DNA of 64,000 bases from an actinobacterium LLX17. GTDB lineage: Bacteria > Actinomycetota > Actinomycetes > Propionibacteriales > Nocardioidaceae. The stretch is taken from NCBI GenBank assembly GCA_000471045.1, contig KI301992.1, positions 2,533,452 to 2,597,451 of the forward strand. Reading direction: 5' to 3'. The translations under genes were made by a program, and so were the position numbers. The notes beneath the pieces are model-generated. The model worked only from the letters and a program-made list of their open reading frames with translations, was not told the DNA's origin and searched no databases. Of the stretch, positions 52,671 through 62,620 are shown one piece after another (positions within the stretch are counted from its first letter, which is position 1; each line of letters opens with the position of its first letter).

Positions 52671-54173
52671 TCATGTGTCCTCTCCCAGATGATTGCTGAC
52701 GAACTGCTGCGCACCGTGGGGTAGAGACCCCCAATGCCCGCCGAAACCGAACGACTCGCCCCTCGCCGCGGTGTACACCTGCGCCATCGCCGTTGCAATC
52801 TCGCGCTCATCGGAAGTGGGGAACATCGCCGCGCGCGCCTCCGGATCGTCGGCGACGACCTCGAACGCTGGATCAGCCCTGTCCTGGTTCATCGCCGAGG
52901 CGGCCGCGTACCCGCTTCCGTGATGCTGACCCTCGGCCGCCACGATCAAGCAGTACAGAATGTCGAACTGGCACAGTGAATTGAAGAGCGCATCGTCGTG
53001 CGCGAGGTCGCCGGGGTCGGACACCGCGCCGTCGGGGACATCAGGACGCATTGCCGGTTGATCGCTCATCAGGACGCGCGCGGCGGAGATCATCATCCCG
53101 CCCTTGCCCTTCGGAAAGAGGTCCGCCCGGCTCGCGTCAACCTGACCGTGCCTGATCCAGGACGAATAGATGTACATGTCACCGCCGGGCGGGTACGGGC
53201 GAAGTGCGAGGTCGTGAACGGCCGCCCACTGTCGAAGGCGGACCGCAAGGCTGCCAAGGACGTACACGCGCGTGATGATGTCGAGTCGCGCGGCGGCGTT
53301 TCCGTGACCGAACTTGGCATAGGCGTCGAAGAGGCTGTCGATGGCTTTCGAGGCAACAGCGGCGCGCTCGAAGTACATCGCGTGAGCCGCGAGGATAGTG
53401 ATCTTGTCCAGAGCTGCCAGGTGCTCATCGGGGTTGCTGCTGACGAGTGCGGCGGCCCGTCCAAGGAATTGCCTCAGTCGGATGTCGCTGTCAACTTCCA
53501 AGTGGGATACCACCGCCTCGCCGAAGGCGTCGTCTGCCATCTCCAGAGACAGCGGGACGAGGGCAGGCCCAGGGCCGCCGGACCGCATGGCAGCGGCTAA
53601 GTCAGCGATCAGCGAGTCGACCTGTGCGCGGGCTTCCTCGCGGAGTCGTTGGTCACGGAGGCGCAGTAGGTCGTTCCAGTGCGCGTGGCGAAGCGGGGTG
53701 TTCTTGGCCCCTTCGCGGACCAGGACATCTCCCTCACGAAAGACCACGACTTGCTTGCCATTTGGGCCCGGAAACTGGCCCAACTTACTCATCGGCACGG
53801 GAAGCCCATCGCGGTGGTGCGGGAGGTGAATCAGGACAACTTCATGCCCATCGACTTCGTGGATCTGCGAGATCGCATGGACCTCGCCTTCGATGTACTT
53901 CCTGATCATGTCCCCCAACCGGGCACCGTCGAAGCGAGCACGATCGGTAATAGTGCCGGTCGGCAGAGCTAGGGTGCCGTCGTCGTTGACGCCGACAAGG
54001 ATGTAGCCGCCAGGTGGTCGATTGCTCATTGAGACCGCGTCTTTGACGAAATTCAGCTCGTCGTGCTTGTCCGTCAAGTCCAGTTCGGCTTTGAACTCCA
54101 GATGTGTCTGCTCGGGCAACCGAAGCAGCTCGACGAGCTTCTCCCGGTCAGTTCGGCCATCAACGATGATCAC
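52671..54173 (-). CDS. AlbA_2 (Schlafen-type) domain protein, cargo
   Basis: 500 aa. Residues about 20-150 match the divergent-AAA_4/AlbA_2 domain: EQTHLEFKAELDLTDKHDEL, FVKDAVSMSNRPPGGYILVG and VNDDG. The remaining 340 residues are helical with no recognised domain. It lies between the relaxase and the conjugation operon, in opposite orientation to the relaxase, and is not a known transfer gene. AlbA_2 proteins on mobile elements include regulators and phage-defence effectors; function here is unknown. Convergent with the relaxase over 133 bp without an obvious hairpin. Confidence 0.72.
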   Translation of the reverse strand: MIIVDGRTDREKLVELLRLPEQTHLEFKAELDLTDKHDELNFVKDAVSMSNRPPGGYILVGVNDDGTLALPTGTITDRARFDGARLGDMIRKYIEGEVHAISQIHEVDGHEVVLIHLPHHRDGLPVPMSKLGQFPGPNGKQVVVFREGDVLVREGAKNTPLRHAHWNDLLRLRDQRLREEARAQVDSLIADLAAAMRSGGPGPALVPLSLEMADDAFGEAVVSHLEVDSDIRLRQFLGRAAALVSSNPDEHLAALDKITILAAHAMYFERAAVASKAIDSLFDAYAKFGHGNAAARLDIITRVYVLGSLAVRLRQWAAVHDLALRPYPPGGDMYIYSSWIRHGQVDASRADLFPKGKGGMMISAARVLMSDQPAMRPDVPDGAVSDPGDLAHDDALFNSLCQFDILYCLIVAAEGQHHGSGYAAASAMNQDRADPAFEVVADDPEARAAMFPTSDEREIATAMAQVYTAARGESFGFGGHWGSLPHGAQQFVSNHLGEDT

Positions 54174-54385
54174 GTCAGATCACCGTGCCCGCCAGCGTCC
54201 GACATGCGCTAACACGACCGGCGCGGAGAGTGCCGAGACCTTCCGAAGGGACTGCCCGCGCAACGATCCGGCCGGGTGGCGACTGCGGATGCTTCTCGCT
54301 TCGTCAATCTTGCTCGTCCGAGGAGCTCCGTGCGAATGCCCCGCGATCATGGTCGAACTCTACGAGACCCGCCGGACAAGTGTGC

Positions 54386-55039
54386 CTACGTCATCACCTC
54401 GCCTGTTTCGGTGTCAACCAGGCTCAGGCGCGGGGCAGAGAGTTTCTGTGGGGCCGGCTCCTTGTCGGCGGCCGACTTCTGGACATCACCGGCGTACGCC
54501 GCGCTGCGGGCGGCGGACTCTTCCCGGCCCAAGTGGCGGTTGAAGCGACCTCGAGCGGGCCAGTCGCTCGCGTGGGTACGATCGCAGTGCGTCTTGACCC
54601 GAGCCTTCATCCGCTCGATGAAGTACGGCAGCGCGTAGCGGTGCCATTCCTCGAGCTCATTGCTCAAGAGTGCTTGTTGGGCGGTTCGTCGTTGGTCGGC
54701 CAAGACGGCGATCTCGTTGACCAGGTGGGCGTGCTTGGGCCAGCACGCCGGGATCGTGTCGGCCGGGTCGTAGACGTACTGGTGGTTGATCCAGACCACG
54801 ACGGCTTCCAGCCACGTCCAGAGGTCGGTGCGCATGGCCGGGTCGGTGCAGGTTGACGGGATCCAGGGGCGAGGCAGTGCTGAGGTGTCCCCCAGCGCTC
54901 GCAGCTGGTCGTCGGTGCCGTTGGCCGCGATGTCGAGCTCCCGGTATGCCAGCGCCACCCGGGGCGGTGGCTTCGGGAACGGTTGGACGAGCAGTGAGGC
55001 GTCTTCGGCGGCGTCGTTGGTTGATCTCACGAGTTCCAC
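54386..55039 (-). CDS. DUF4913-like protein of conjugative elements
   Basis: 217 aa. The centre (LWTWLEAVVVWINHQYVYDPADTIPACWPKHAHLVNEIAVLADQRRTA) matches the DUF4913 pattern of small proteins that accompany actinobacterial conjugation genes. Soluble; function unknown. It overlaps the coupling-protein stop by 13 bp and is the last gene of the minus-strand transfer operon. Confidence 0.7.
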   Translation of the reverse strand: MELVRSTNDAAEDASLLVQPFPKPPPRVALAYRELDIAANGTDDQLRALGDTSALPRPWIPSTCTDPAMRTDLWTWLEAVVVWINHQYVYDPADTIPACWPKHAHLVNEIAVLADQRRTAQQALLSNELEEWHRYALPYFIERMKARVKTHCDRTHASDWPARGRFNRHLGREESAARSAAYAGDVQKSAADKEPAPQKLSAPRLSLVDTETGEVMT

Positions 55040-56460
55040 CCCGAGAGCCCGCGTTGACGGGCCTGTTCGACCGCCGCGGTGGTGCGGGTCGAGACGGTGA
55101 TCTGACGCCGTCGCGCCTCATCTGTCTGAGCGCGAGTCGCCGCTTGCTGCTCGAGCAACTCCTTGCCGTCGCGCCCGTCGAGGCACCGCTTGAGCTTGGC
55201 GACGATCGGACGACCGTTCTCGGCGATCACGAGCGCGTGGCGTTCCTCGAGCTGGCGCACCTCGGCGCCGGTGAGGATTGGCATGTCGTCGCTGCTGGTG
55301 GTCCGTCCACCCGAGCCTGAGTGGCGGTTGCGGCGGGTCACGCGCACGGGGCCGAGGAGGTCGGAGACTTCCTGGTTGAAGGTGACGTCCTTGGAGCCTC
55401 CGAACAGGCACAGGACGTTGGTCAGACCGAACAGTGCCCGTGCCTCGTTCTCCCCGAAGATCGCGGCGAGTTGACGCCACGTCTGGGCGGCGTAGATGAA
55501 CGACAGGCCGAGCGCGCGCTCGTTGGCCATTCGGGTCCGCAGGGTCGGCAGGGGTGCCGTTGACGGCAGCTCGTCGAGCACGGCGGTCACCGGCGGACAA
55601 AGCCGCCCGTGCGGGGAGGCGCTGGCGAGCTCGAGCGCGGTATCGAGGACGTGCTCGGCCACGGCCGTCATCAGCGGCGATGCCGAGGCGTACGGGTCTT
55701 CTCGGCCGAGCAGGTAGATCGTGCCGCCCTGGGCCAGGATCTCGGCGAAGTTCGTGGCCCGTTGACGTGGGCCGGGAACGCAGCGACGCCGAATGTCGGC
55801 CTGGAAGAACAGCGCCATCGCCTGCTGCACCGTGGTGACGGTGTTGCCGGCCGTACGGTCGTCACCGTGCAGGGCGCCGTGCAGCAGCCCGTCCCAGTAC
55901 GGGGCGGCGTGAGGGTGCTCGCGCAGGACCTCCTCCGGCTCGGTGGCCGATCGCGGATTCGCCACCCACTCCAAGACGTGGTCGAGGTTCCGTCCCGACA
56001 GGGCAGCGGCGTGGAAGAACGCCTGGATCACCTTGGCTGCCTCGGCCGCGTAGAACCGGGACGCGTCGTCGCCGACGGCCGAACCCTTGACCGTCCCAGC
56101 GGTGAACGCTTTGGCCCGGCGCTCTGCGCGCATCGGATCGACACACCCCTCGATCGGATCGAAGACCATCTCGGGCAGCCCGGGCGCCAGACCGAACGGG
56201 TCGAGCACCACGCACGGACGTCCGTCCGTCGACCGGGCGCCGATAGTCAGCAGCAGGTCCTCGGCCTTCGTCATCGTCACGAGAGCGGCCCCGGGCGCGC
56301 CGAGGAGGGCCGGGACCAGCACGTCCAACGTCTTGCCCGACCCCTGGGGGCCGATCACGCCGGCGGTCCGGTCCCACGGCACCCACAACTCCTTGCCGGT
56401 CCGCGGCTCATGCGCCACACCCAGACGCCAGCCGACCTGTGACGGATCAAAGTTCCTCAT
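55027..56460 (-). CDS. Type IV coupling protein (VirD4/TraG-like ATPase)
   Basis: 477 aa. Walker A VIGPQGSGKTLDVLVPAL at about 35-50, Walker B VTAVLDELPSTAPLPTL, then FIYAAQTWRQL, the VirD4 pattern. The usual N-terminal membrane helices are absent from this protein and are supplied by the next gene upstream, a two-helix membrane protein. It links the relaxase-DNA complex to the secretion channel. ATGA overlap at 56457-56460. Confidence 0.87.
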   Translation of the reverse strand: MRNFDPSQVGWRLGVAHEPRTGKELWVPWDRTAGVIGPQGSGKTLDVLVPALLGAPGAALVTMTKAEDLLLTIGARSTDGRPCVVLDPFGLAPGLPEMVFDPIEGCVDPMRAERRAKAFTAGTVKGSAVGDDASRFYAAEAAKVIQAFFHAAALSGRNLDHVLEWVANPRSATEPEEVLREHPHAAPYWDGLLHGALHGDDRTAGNTVTTVQQAMALFFQADIRRRCVPGPRQRATNFAEILAQGGTIYLLGREDPYASASPLMTAVAEHVLDTALELASASPHGRLCPPVTAVLDELPSTAPLPTLRTRMANERALGLSFIYAAQTWRQLAAIFGENEARALFGLTNVLCLFGGSKDVTFNQEVSDLLGPVRVTRRNRHSGSGGRTTSSDDMPILTGAEVRQLEERHALVIAENGRPIVAKLKRCLDGRDGKELLEQQAATRAQTDEARRRQITVSTRTTAAVEQARQRGLSGWNS

Positions 56461-56927
56461 CGTCCCCTCCGCTGGGTAGCCGGGTAGAGGTCAGGACGCA
56501 CGATGTGAGCGTGGCGGCGAAGACGCGTCAACCCCAGCAGCTCCTCAGCCTCGGTGGGGTCGGCCATCCCGTGCAGGCGGCTGGGCCCCCACCGGCGAAG
56601 GCCCCACACGATGGCGACGGTGATCCCCGCGAGGACGGCCGTCTCGACGACGACCAGCCAAGCCCAAAGGGCTCCCGGGGATGCCGCGTTCGGTGGCGGG
56701 TCGCTCAGCCCGGCCGTGGAGTCGCCGCCGAGGACCGCTGGCCAGCTCGTCAGCAGGGCACCGCCGTCGGGGAACAGCAGCGAGGTACCGGAGAACCAGT
56801 TGGCCACCGCGCGGCCGACGTGCACGCCCAGGATGAGCGCGAACACGACGCCGATCGCCACGGCGAGCGGGATCTCCCACGTCCACGGGTACGGGTTGGT
56901 GCGGCGGGGCTGCTGAATCTTCGTCAC
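56457..56927 (-). CDS. Two-helix membrane protein, partner of the coupling protein
   Basis: 156 aa. Hydrophobic segments at about 17-38 (WEIPLAVAIGVVFALILGVH) and 89-108 (LWAWLVVVETAVLAGITVAI). The C-terminal 50 residues are cytoplasmic and charged. It probably anchors the soluble VirD4-like ATPase, i.e. a split coupling protein, or is a separate T4SS membrane component. Confidence 0.7.
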   Translation of the reverse strand: MTKIQQPRRTNPYPWTWEIPLAVAIGVVFALILGVHVGRAVANWFSGTSLLFPDGGALLTSWPAVLGGDSTAGLSDPPPNAASPGALWAWLVVVETAVLAGITVAIVWGLRRWGPSRLHGMADPTEAEELLGLTRLRRHAHIVRPDLYPATQRRGR

Positions 56928-56960
56928 ATACTTCCAAGGCCACCGAAGCCGCCTGGGTGG

Positions 56961-58076
56961 TCACGCTGCCGGCATCACGCTCGTTGAATCGCAGGTGCCA
57001 GCCCCGGGGGTCAGGGACCCGCCGCCGTACTCCTGGGCGTAGAAGAGGACGTCGTTGACGTACCACTCGGCGTGGTTGTAGGCCCACAGAGCGTCGCGGA
57101 CACCCCGGCCACCGTGGGCGACCCCACTGGCGGTCAGGTAGTTGGCCGCCGAATAGATGCTGTCGGCCGGGTTGTTGATGTCCACCACACCGTCACCGTT
57201 CCCGTCGACACCATAGGCATTGAAGGTCGCGGGCATGAACTGCATGTGGCCCTGCGCGCCGGCGCTCGAGGTCGCGGTCAGCGCCCCATGCCGGGTCTCC
57301 ACCATGCCGATCGCAGCCAGCAACGTCCACGGCAGCGAGTACGCCTTCGCGGCCGCCATGTACAGCTGCTTGATGTTCTCCGGGATCGGGGCGGCAGGAG
57401 TGTCGAGGGAGTGACGGCGCTCGCCGCCCGGCGCCGGAAGCGAGAACGTCGCCGGAGTAGCACCGGTGCCAGGAGCCGCAGGTGCTGGTGCCGGTGCTGG
57501 TGCGGCCTCCACGGGCGCCCGGCCGTCGAGCGCGGCCCCGTGCGACTCCATCCAGGGGGACGGATTGATGGGCTTGCCGTTCTGAATGACCTCGAAGTGC
57601 AGGTGCGAGCCCGTGGAGAAGCCCGTTGAGCCTTCCGTGCCGATCGGCGTGCCCCCCTGGACCGCCTGGCCGACCTTGACCTGCGGCTGCGTCACGAAGT
57701 GGGCATAGCGCGTGGAGACGCCGCCGCCGTGGTCGATGACGACCTGGTTGCCGTAGGCGTTGTTCCACCCGCTGGTGGTGACGGTGCCGCCGGCCGCCGC
57801 GACGATCGTCTTGGAGCCCTGGCCGACCAGGTCGATACCGGTGTGCAGTTTGTTGACGCGCAGTACGGGATGAAATCGGGGGCCGAAGTGGCTCGTGACC
57901 CGGTAAGCGCTGGTCATCGGCGTTCGCCACTCCCCTGCGCTGACGAGGGTGATACCACCGCACGTCGGCGAGGTCGCTGCCGAACTCGTCACTGCACCCG
58001 CGATGGCCATGGCCGCCATCAGCGGCGGGAATACGACGGCAACAGCCGCCACGATGGCCATCTGGACCGGCTTCAT
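56961..58076 (-). CDS. Cell-wall hydrolase: M23 endopeptidase plus lytic transglycosylase
   Basis: 371 aa from ATG 58076 (TGATG overlap with the ATPase gene). An N-terminal membrane/signal segment (MAIVAAVAVVFPPLMAAM) is followed by an M23 LytM domain with TSHFGPRFHPVLRVNKLHTG and HLHFEV, a Pro/Ala linker, and an SLT domain with catalytic Glu in AAIGMVETRHG and GAQGHMQFMPATF. Both activities open peptidoglycan locally so that the conjugation channel can cross the wall. Confidence 0.88.
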   Translation of the reverse strand: MKPVQMAIVAAVAVVFPPLMAAMAIAGAVTSSAATSPTCGGITLVSAGEWRTPMTSAYRVTSHFGPRFHPVLRVNKLHTGIDLVGQGSKTIVAAAGGTVTTSGWNNAYGNQVVIDHGGGVSTRYAHFVTQPQVKVGQAVQGGTPIGTEGSTGFSTGSHLHFEVIQNGKPINPSPWMESHGAALDGRAPVEAAPAPAPAPAAPGTGATPATFSLPAPGGERRHSLDTPAAPIPENIKQLYMAAAKAYSLPWTLLAAIGMVETRHGALTATSSAGAQGHMQFMPATFNAYGVDGNGDGVVDINNPADSIYSAANYLTASGVAHGGRGVRDALWAYNHAEWYVNDVLFYAQEYGGGSLTPGAGTCDSTSVMPAA

Positions 58077-59596
58077 CAGCTCGCCGCAGCCAGGTTCTCG
58101 TTCGTGTAGGTCAGTTCCTTCTCGAGCGGGTGCAGGACGGTCTGGACCTTGTACTGCTGGTCTCCGACACACCACAGCGCCCGGCCCTTGCCCTGCATCG
58201 CCCATCCGGTCACCGCGTCGCGCGCTATCCGGCCGAGACCGAGCAGCTTCTCGAGCTCCACGGCGACTCCGTGGTCTTGACCGTGGAGGATCTTGGTGTC
58301 GACCAGGTGCAACAGATCCTTGGCGATGGTCTGCGCTTGGCTCCCGGAGTCGCCGGCCGAGAGCAGGTCGGCGGGCTTGTGCATCACGGCCCACTGGACG
58401 TCGCCGGCGCTGCGCGACAGTCGCAGGTCGGCGTCGAAACTCTTGACGGCTTCGGTGCCCAGGCGCAGCTGCTTCCACGACTCGTCGCGCACGACCACGC
58501 GCAGGTCGCCGGGTGCGGCGACCTCGCGCATGCCGCGGCCCCAGGAGTTGAGGCACGTCAGGGCGATCCCGACCGCCTCGTCGCCGAGCGGTTCCAGGCG
58601 CGACAGGCTCAGCGACTGGATGGGAGCCAACCAGTCGAGCTCGATGTTGGAGTGGTCGTCGAACAGGCCGGCGAGCGCGCCGGAGACGAGTTGGCCCAGG
58701 GCGTCGCGCAGCAGGCGGGTCTCGTCGAGGAAGTGCCGCTCGGACTCGTACCGGGTGGCTTCGATGAGCTCGGGCGGTGGCGAGTTCAACAGGTGCCACA
58801 GGTGCGGGATGGTGGTCTCGCGCAGCGTGCTGTAGCCGCTGGCGTACCCCGTGGCCATCTGGAGGGCCTGCTTGACCACGACCTCGTCAGTCGGGCCGAA
58901 CGGGACCCGCTCGGAGCCGATCCGCTGGGAGCCGACCAGGCCACGCACGAGGGTCAGCCAGCGGCTGAACACCACGGCGGCACGTTTCTGCGCCTCGTCA
59001 GCGTCCAGCTGCTCCCACCCGTGACCGAGTGGTCCGATCGCTAGGGGGTTGATGCGTGCGGACAGGCCGTGGCCGATGCTGAACGGTTCGACGCCCAGCG
59101 CACGGCACAAGACCTCGTACTCGTCCTTGACGTCGCCGACGATCAGGGTGCGGTAGCCGAAGTCCATCATTCGAAGGCAGAAAGCCTTGGTGGTGGCGGA
59201 CTTCCCGACGCCGGGTTTGCCGAAGATCATCACGTTGTTGTTGGTGACCGGGATCCGCTCGTCCAGAACCCAGCCGACCGGATCGGCGTAGAACGCACCT
59301 CCGGAGAGCTCGTCGAAACCCATCTGCGCGCCGGTCGGTGGAAGGCCGGGGGTCGAGATCCACGGCCACAGGGCGGGCGCCTGGTCCGAGGTCATCCGCC
59401 ACTGCGAGACCGGCGCGCGGTTGGGCGCCCAACCGCGATCGCGGGCGAACGGGCCTCGAGTGGTCGCCGGACGGAACAGGCGCGGGTCCTTCGCGGCCGG
59501 CGCCTGGCGCGGAATAGCCGGGAGGGTGTGGCCGAAGTCGGCCAGGAGCCGGTCGACGTCACGGCCCGTGCCTCGCCGGCCGGCGCGGGCGCTCAC
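58076..59596 (-). CDS. VirB4/TraC-like T4SS ATPase
   Basis: 506 aa. Walker A MIFGKPGVGKSATTK at about 122-136; the phrase DPVGWVLDERIPVTNNNV before it and VVRDESWKQLRLG (Walker B-like) later are typical of the actinobacterial VirB4 form. It powers assembly of the channel. ATGA overlap with the SCO6880 gene at 59593-59596. Confidence 0.85.
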   Translation of the reverse strand: MSARAGRRGTGRDVDRLLADFGHTLPAIPRQAPAAKDPRLFRPATTRGPFARDRGWAPNRAPVSQWRMTSDQAPALWPWISTPGLPPTGAQMGFDELSGGAFYADPVGWVLDERIPVTNNNVMIFGKPGVGKSATTKAFCLRMMDFGYRTLIVGDVKDEYEVLCRALGVEPFSIGHGLSARINPLAIGPLGHGWEQLDADEAQKRAAVVFSRWLTLVRGLVGSQRIGSERVPFGPTDEVVVKQALQMATGYASGYSTLRETTIPHLWHLLNSPPPELIEATRYESERHFLDETRLLRDALGQLVSGALAGLFDDHSNIELDWLAPIQSLSLSRLEPLGDEAVGIALTCLNSWGRGMREVAAPGDLRVVVRDESWKQLRLGTEAVKSFDADLRLSRSAGDVQWAVMHKPADLLSAGDSGSQAQTIAKDLLHLVDTKILHGQDHGVAVELEKLLGLGRIARDAVTGWAMQGKGRALWCVGDQQYKVQTVLHPLEKELTYTNENLAAAS

Positions 59597-61095
59597 TGCG
59601 CGCCTCGAGCCAGAGAGACGCCGAGCGGGATCGTCGAGCTGGCAAAAGCGACGTCCTGGGCCAGATCGAGGCGCAGCGGCGCGAACCCGGCACGGCGGAC
59701 GGATGAATCCAGGCGGCGACCGAACTCACCGACCCGGGCGGTCTTGGGGACGGTCACGGTCGCCACGGCGTAGGGCTGCGTCAGCGCGCTCCCGTGAGCG
59801 AGCTTGGTGTCGATGCCGCGAACCTTCTTGGACTGCTCCCGCTCGCGGGCGCGTTGCTTCACCTTCCCCTTCTCACGGAGTGCGTCGGCGATGTCGGCGC
59901 CGGTCTCGCTCGATCGGGTCTGGCGCTCTGCGCGAGCCTGCGTCAAGACGGGGAACGCGACCACGAAGCTACGTCGCTCAGCAGGCTCTGTGGGGACGAG
60001 GATCGGCGCCAGCGCTCCCATCACCGCGCCCTTGTCGGGCAGCTTGATCGTGGCCGAGATCGAGTTCCAGCAGTCGTGCGAGTAGTGCCGGACAACCGGG
60101 TCGGCACCAGAGGGGCCAGCCATGGCCCAGGGCACGTCGGCGGCAACTCCGGGAGTGCCCTGGGCCTCTCGCAGAGCGTCGACAATGCCGGCGCGGTCGC
60201 CCGGGGCAAAGCCCGTGCGGCACGCTGCCGACAGCTCCGGTGAGGTCAACCAGACCACGTCGGCCATCCCGACGGCTCCGCGCAGCCCGGCCTCGATCTC
60301 ACCGGCCAGCAAGTACAAGACCCGGGCACGTCCGTCGAGTCCGCCGCCGGCCTCCTTGGCCTCTTTAGCCAGGCGCGACTCCGACACCACCATCGTCACG
60401 AAGGTCTCGGTGCGCACGGCCGCCCCGGTGAAGACCTCGTGCATCTCGTCGTTGACGCGGTGCGCCAGCTGGGGGCCGTCAACCTTCCGATGGGACTCCA
60501 CCCACTGCCGACGCTCCGCCCCATCGTCGGGGACCGATCGGACCATGAACAGGACCTCGTCGATCAGCTCGGTGCGCGAGCAGACCTCGAGCAGGTTCGC
60601 GAGGCCCGCGCCGAACCGATCGCGGGTCGCCTCGTCGGCCATTCGGATGCCCGGGTGCGCGACCGACGCAGTCAGGGCCCAGGTACGAGTGGCGTGATTC
60701 TGGATGATCGCCAGACGGGTCTGTGCGGGACCAGCGGGAGGACCCTCGTGGATCTCGATGCCAGTCAGGGCTCCCGGAAGGTCGACCTTCTCGAGGTCGC
60801 TCGGCTGCCCCTTCGCTGCTCGGGAGCGGTACCGAGTACGTCCGGTGATCAATCCGATGGCGAAGGCCGTGGTGGCCGCCAACCATCCGGTCGCCGACCG
60901 TCCACGCACCGGCACCACGACGATCAACGCCACGAGGACGAACACGAGGGCCAGGGTGAACGCCGTGATCCACTCGCTCTTGCTGATCGCGATGAGGGTC
61001 GGGAACGCCGCGGCGACCAACGTCGCGGCCTGTACGCCCGAGAGTCCGAGCACCCAGCCGACCTTGGCTCGGCTGTACTCGTTGTAGATCGTCAT
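59593..61095 (-). CDS. SCO6880-family conjugation protein
   Basis: 500 aa. Two membrane helices at about 18-65 (GVQAATLVAAAFPTLIAISK and WITAFTLALVFVLVALIVVV) with a third at about 75-90, then a large cytoplasmic part. The start NEYSRAKVGWVLGLSG and the length match the SCO6880 family, which is always next to the VirB4-like gene in actinobacterial conjugation loci. It is thought to correspond to VirB3/PrgI plus the N-terminal part of VirB4. Confidence 0.85.
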   Translation of the reverse strand: MTIYNEYSRAKVGWVLGLSGVQAATLVAAAFPTLIAISKSEWITAFTLALVFVLVALIVVVPVRGRSATGWLAATTAFAIGLITGRTRYRSRAAKGQPSDLEKVDLPGALTGIEIHEGPPAGPAQTRLAIIQNHATRTWALTASVAHPGIRMADEATRDRFGAGLANLLEVCSRTELIDEVLFMVRSVPDDGAERRQWVESHRKVDGPQLAHRVNDEMHEVFTGAAVRTETFVTMVVSESRLAKEAKEAGGGLDGRARVLYLLAGEIEAGLRGAVGMADVVWLTSPELSAACRTGFAPGDRAGIVDALREAQGTPGVAADVPWAMAGPSGADPVVRHYSHDCWNSISATIKLPDKGAVMGALAPILVPTEPAERRSFVVAFPVLTQARAERQTRSSETGADIADALREKGKVKQRAREREQSKKVRGIDTKLAHGSALTQPYAVATVTVPKTARVGEFGRRLDSSVRRAGFAPLRLDLAQDVAFASSTIPLGVSLARGAQ

Positions 61096-61147
61096 CGGTG
61101 GGACTTCCTCTCATCGCCGGTGCGGACTGTTGCTCCTCGCTAGCTGC

Positions 61148-62617
61148 TCATGCGACCGGTGGGACCGATCCCGCCGCGCTGGCGGCACCAGCTCCGGCGC
61201 CGGCGGCCCCTCCGGCGCCGGCGGCCCCACCTCCGCCCGAAGACCCTCCGGGACCGGGCAGGCTCGGTGCGGGCGCCGACGGCGCTCCCGACGTCGACGG
61301 GGCGCTCGGCAGTGAGGGTCCGGGGCCCCCGTTCGAGGAGTCCTTGTCCTGGTCCGGCGAGTTGTTCTCGCCGGTGTCGCCGCGCTGATCGGGGTTGAAC
61401 GACTGCGGCCCGCGCTGATAGTCCGGGAAGTACGACCCGTCGCCCACGGCCGTCTGGTTCATCTCGTCGGCGCCGATGGAGGCCAACTTGCCCGACATGG
61501 CGGCGACCTTGTTCATCCCCTGCCCGTAGGCGCCGCCCATCTTCGCGAGGGCGCCGGTCAACCGGCTCGTGGTGGCATCGCTACCCTGCTGCTCGCCTTC
61601 GGACTGCCCCGAGGACGCGGTCGATGACGCGGTCGAGCTGGTGCCGCCCCCTGCACTGCTCTGACCACCCAGAAGACCGCCGATCCCGCCGACCGCCTGC
61701 AGTCCGGCTCGCATCTGGGCGCCGCTGCTGGTGCCCGGGTCGACGAACGCCAGGAGCCGGAACAGCACCACCGGGCTACCCAGCGAGATCACCACGATGA
61801 CGACGCCGGGGAGCATCGATCCGATGGTCTGGTCGATGCCAGCTTCCATGTTCTTGCCGACGCCCTCGCAGAGCTTCACTCCGATGCCGATGACCAGAAC
61901 GCTCAGGACAGGAGTCAGGGCGGCGGCGTGGAACCAGCGCACCGACTTCCAAAACCACGCTTGGCCGGCATCTGAGACCAGGCCCGCGGCGGCGATCGGG
62001 GTAGTCGCGGCCAGGATCATCAGGGAGGCTCCGCGGATGAGCATGACGACGAAGTGCCCGATTGCGGCGAGCCACAGGAAGGCGCCCAGGACCGCGAGGA
62101 CGGTGGCCATCCCGGCCTCCACTCCCCCGTAGAGCATGAGCATGATGCCGCTCTCAGGCGGGAGGGGGGACCAGTCGCTCCAGGAGTCGACGTTGAGCAT
62201 TGCGTCCATCAGCGCGTGAGTGATGCCTCCGCAGGCGGCTACCAGCACTGTGCCGTAGGTGATCCAGCAGAACCACACGGCGATGAACTGCGCTCCGCCG
62301 ATCAGCACCTTGCCCAGACTCTTGCCGTCCCGTTTGCCGGCGGCCAGTCCGATCTGCCAGAACGCCATCAGCAGCACCAGGGCGCCGGCGCCCCAGAACG
62401 TCGTTTGGTAGACCTGTGCGGCGGGACCGTCCTCGGACAGGTCGGGAGTCAGGAAGGCGTCGACGGCGCTGAGGCACAGGCGCAAGATCCAGAGCCCGGA
62501 GTCGAAGATGGCCATCATGGCGCCGACCCAGGCGCTCGCAGCTGCGTCGGTCGCGACGCCGCCGATGATGCCGAAAGGGTTGAACTTGCCGAGCTCGTCC
62601 AGGATGTCTTCGCGCAT
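61148..62617 (-). CDS. VirB6/TrbL-like polytopic membrane protein
   Basis: 489 aa. Six or more hydrophobic segments between residues 30 and 300 (GALVLLMAFWQIGLAAG, LGAFLWLAAIGHFVVMLIRG, GVVIVVISLGSPVVLFRLLAF). The last 170 residues are a Ser/Gly/Gln/Pro-rich, low-complexity tail ending in Gly-Ala runs. This is the inner-membrane channel protein of the T4SS. The tail may be extracellular or disordered. Confidence 0.8.
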   Translation of the reverse strand: MREDILDELGKFNPFGIIGGVATDAAASAWVGAMMAIFDSGLWILRLCLSAVDAFLTPDLSEDGPAAQVYQTTFWGAGALVLLMAFWQIGLAAGKRDGKSLGKVLIGGAQFIAVWFCWITYGTVLVAACGGITHALMDAMLNVDSWSDWSPLPPESGIMLMLYGGVEAGMATVLAVLGAFLWLAAIGHFVVMLIRGASLMILAATTPIAAAGLVSDAGQAWFWKSVRWFHAAALTPVLSVLVIGIGVKLCEGVGKNMEAGIDQTIGSMLPGVVIVVISLGSPVVLFRLLAFVDPGTSSGAQMRAGLQAVGGIGGLLGGQSSAGGGTSSTASSTASSGQSEGEQQGSDATTSRLTGALAKMGGAYGQGMNKVAAMSGKLASIGADEMNQTAVGDGSYFPDYQRGPQSFNPDQRGDTGENNSPDQDKDSSNGGPGPSLPSAPSTSGAPSAPAPSLPGPGGSSGGGGAAGAGGAAGAGAGAASAAGSVPPVA

Positions 62618-62620
62618 GGT

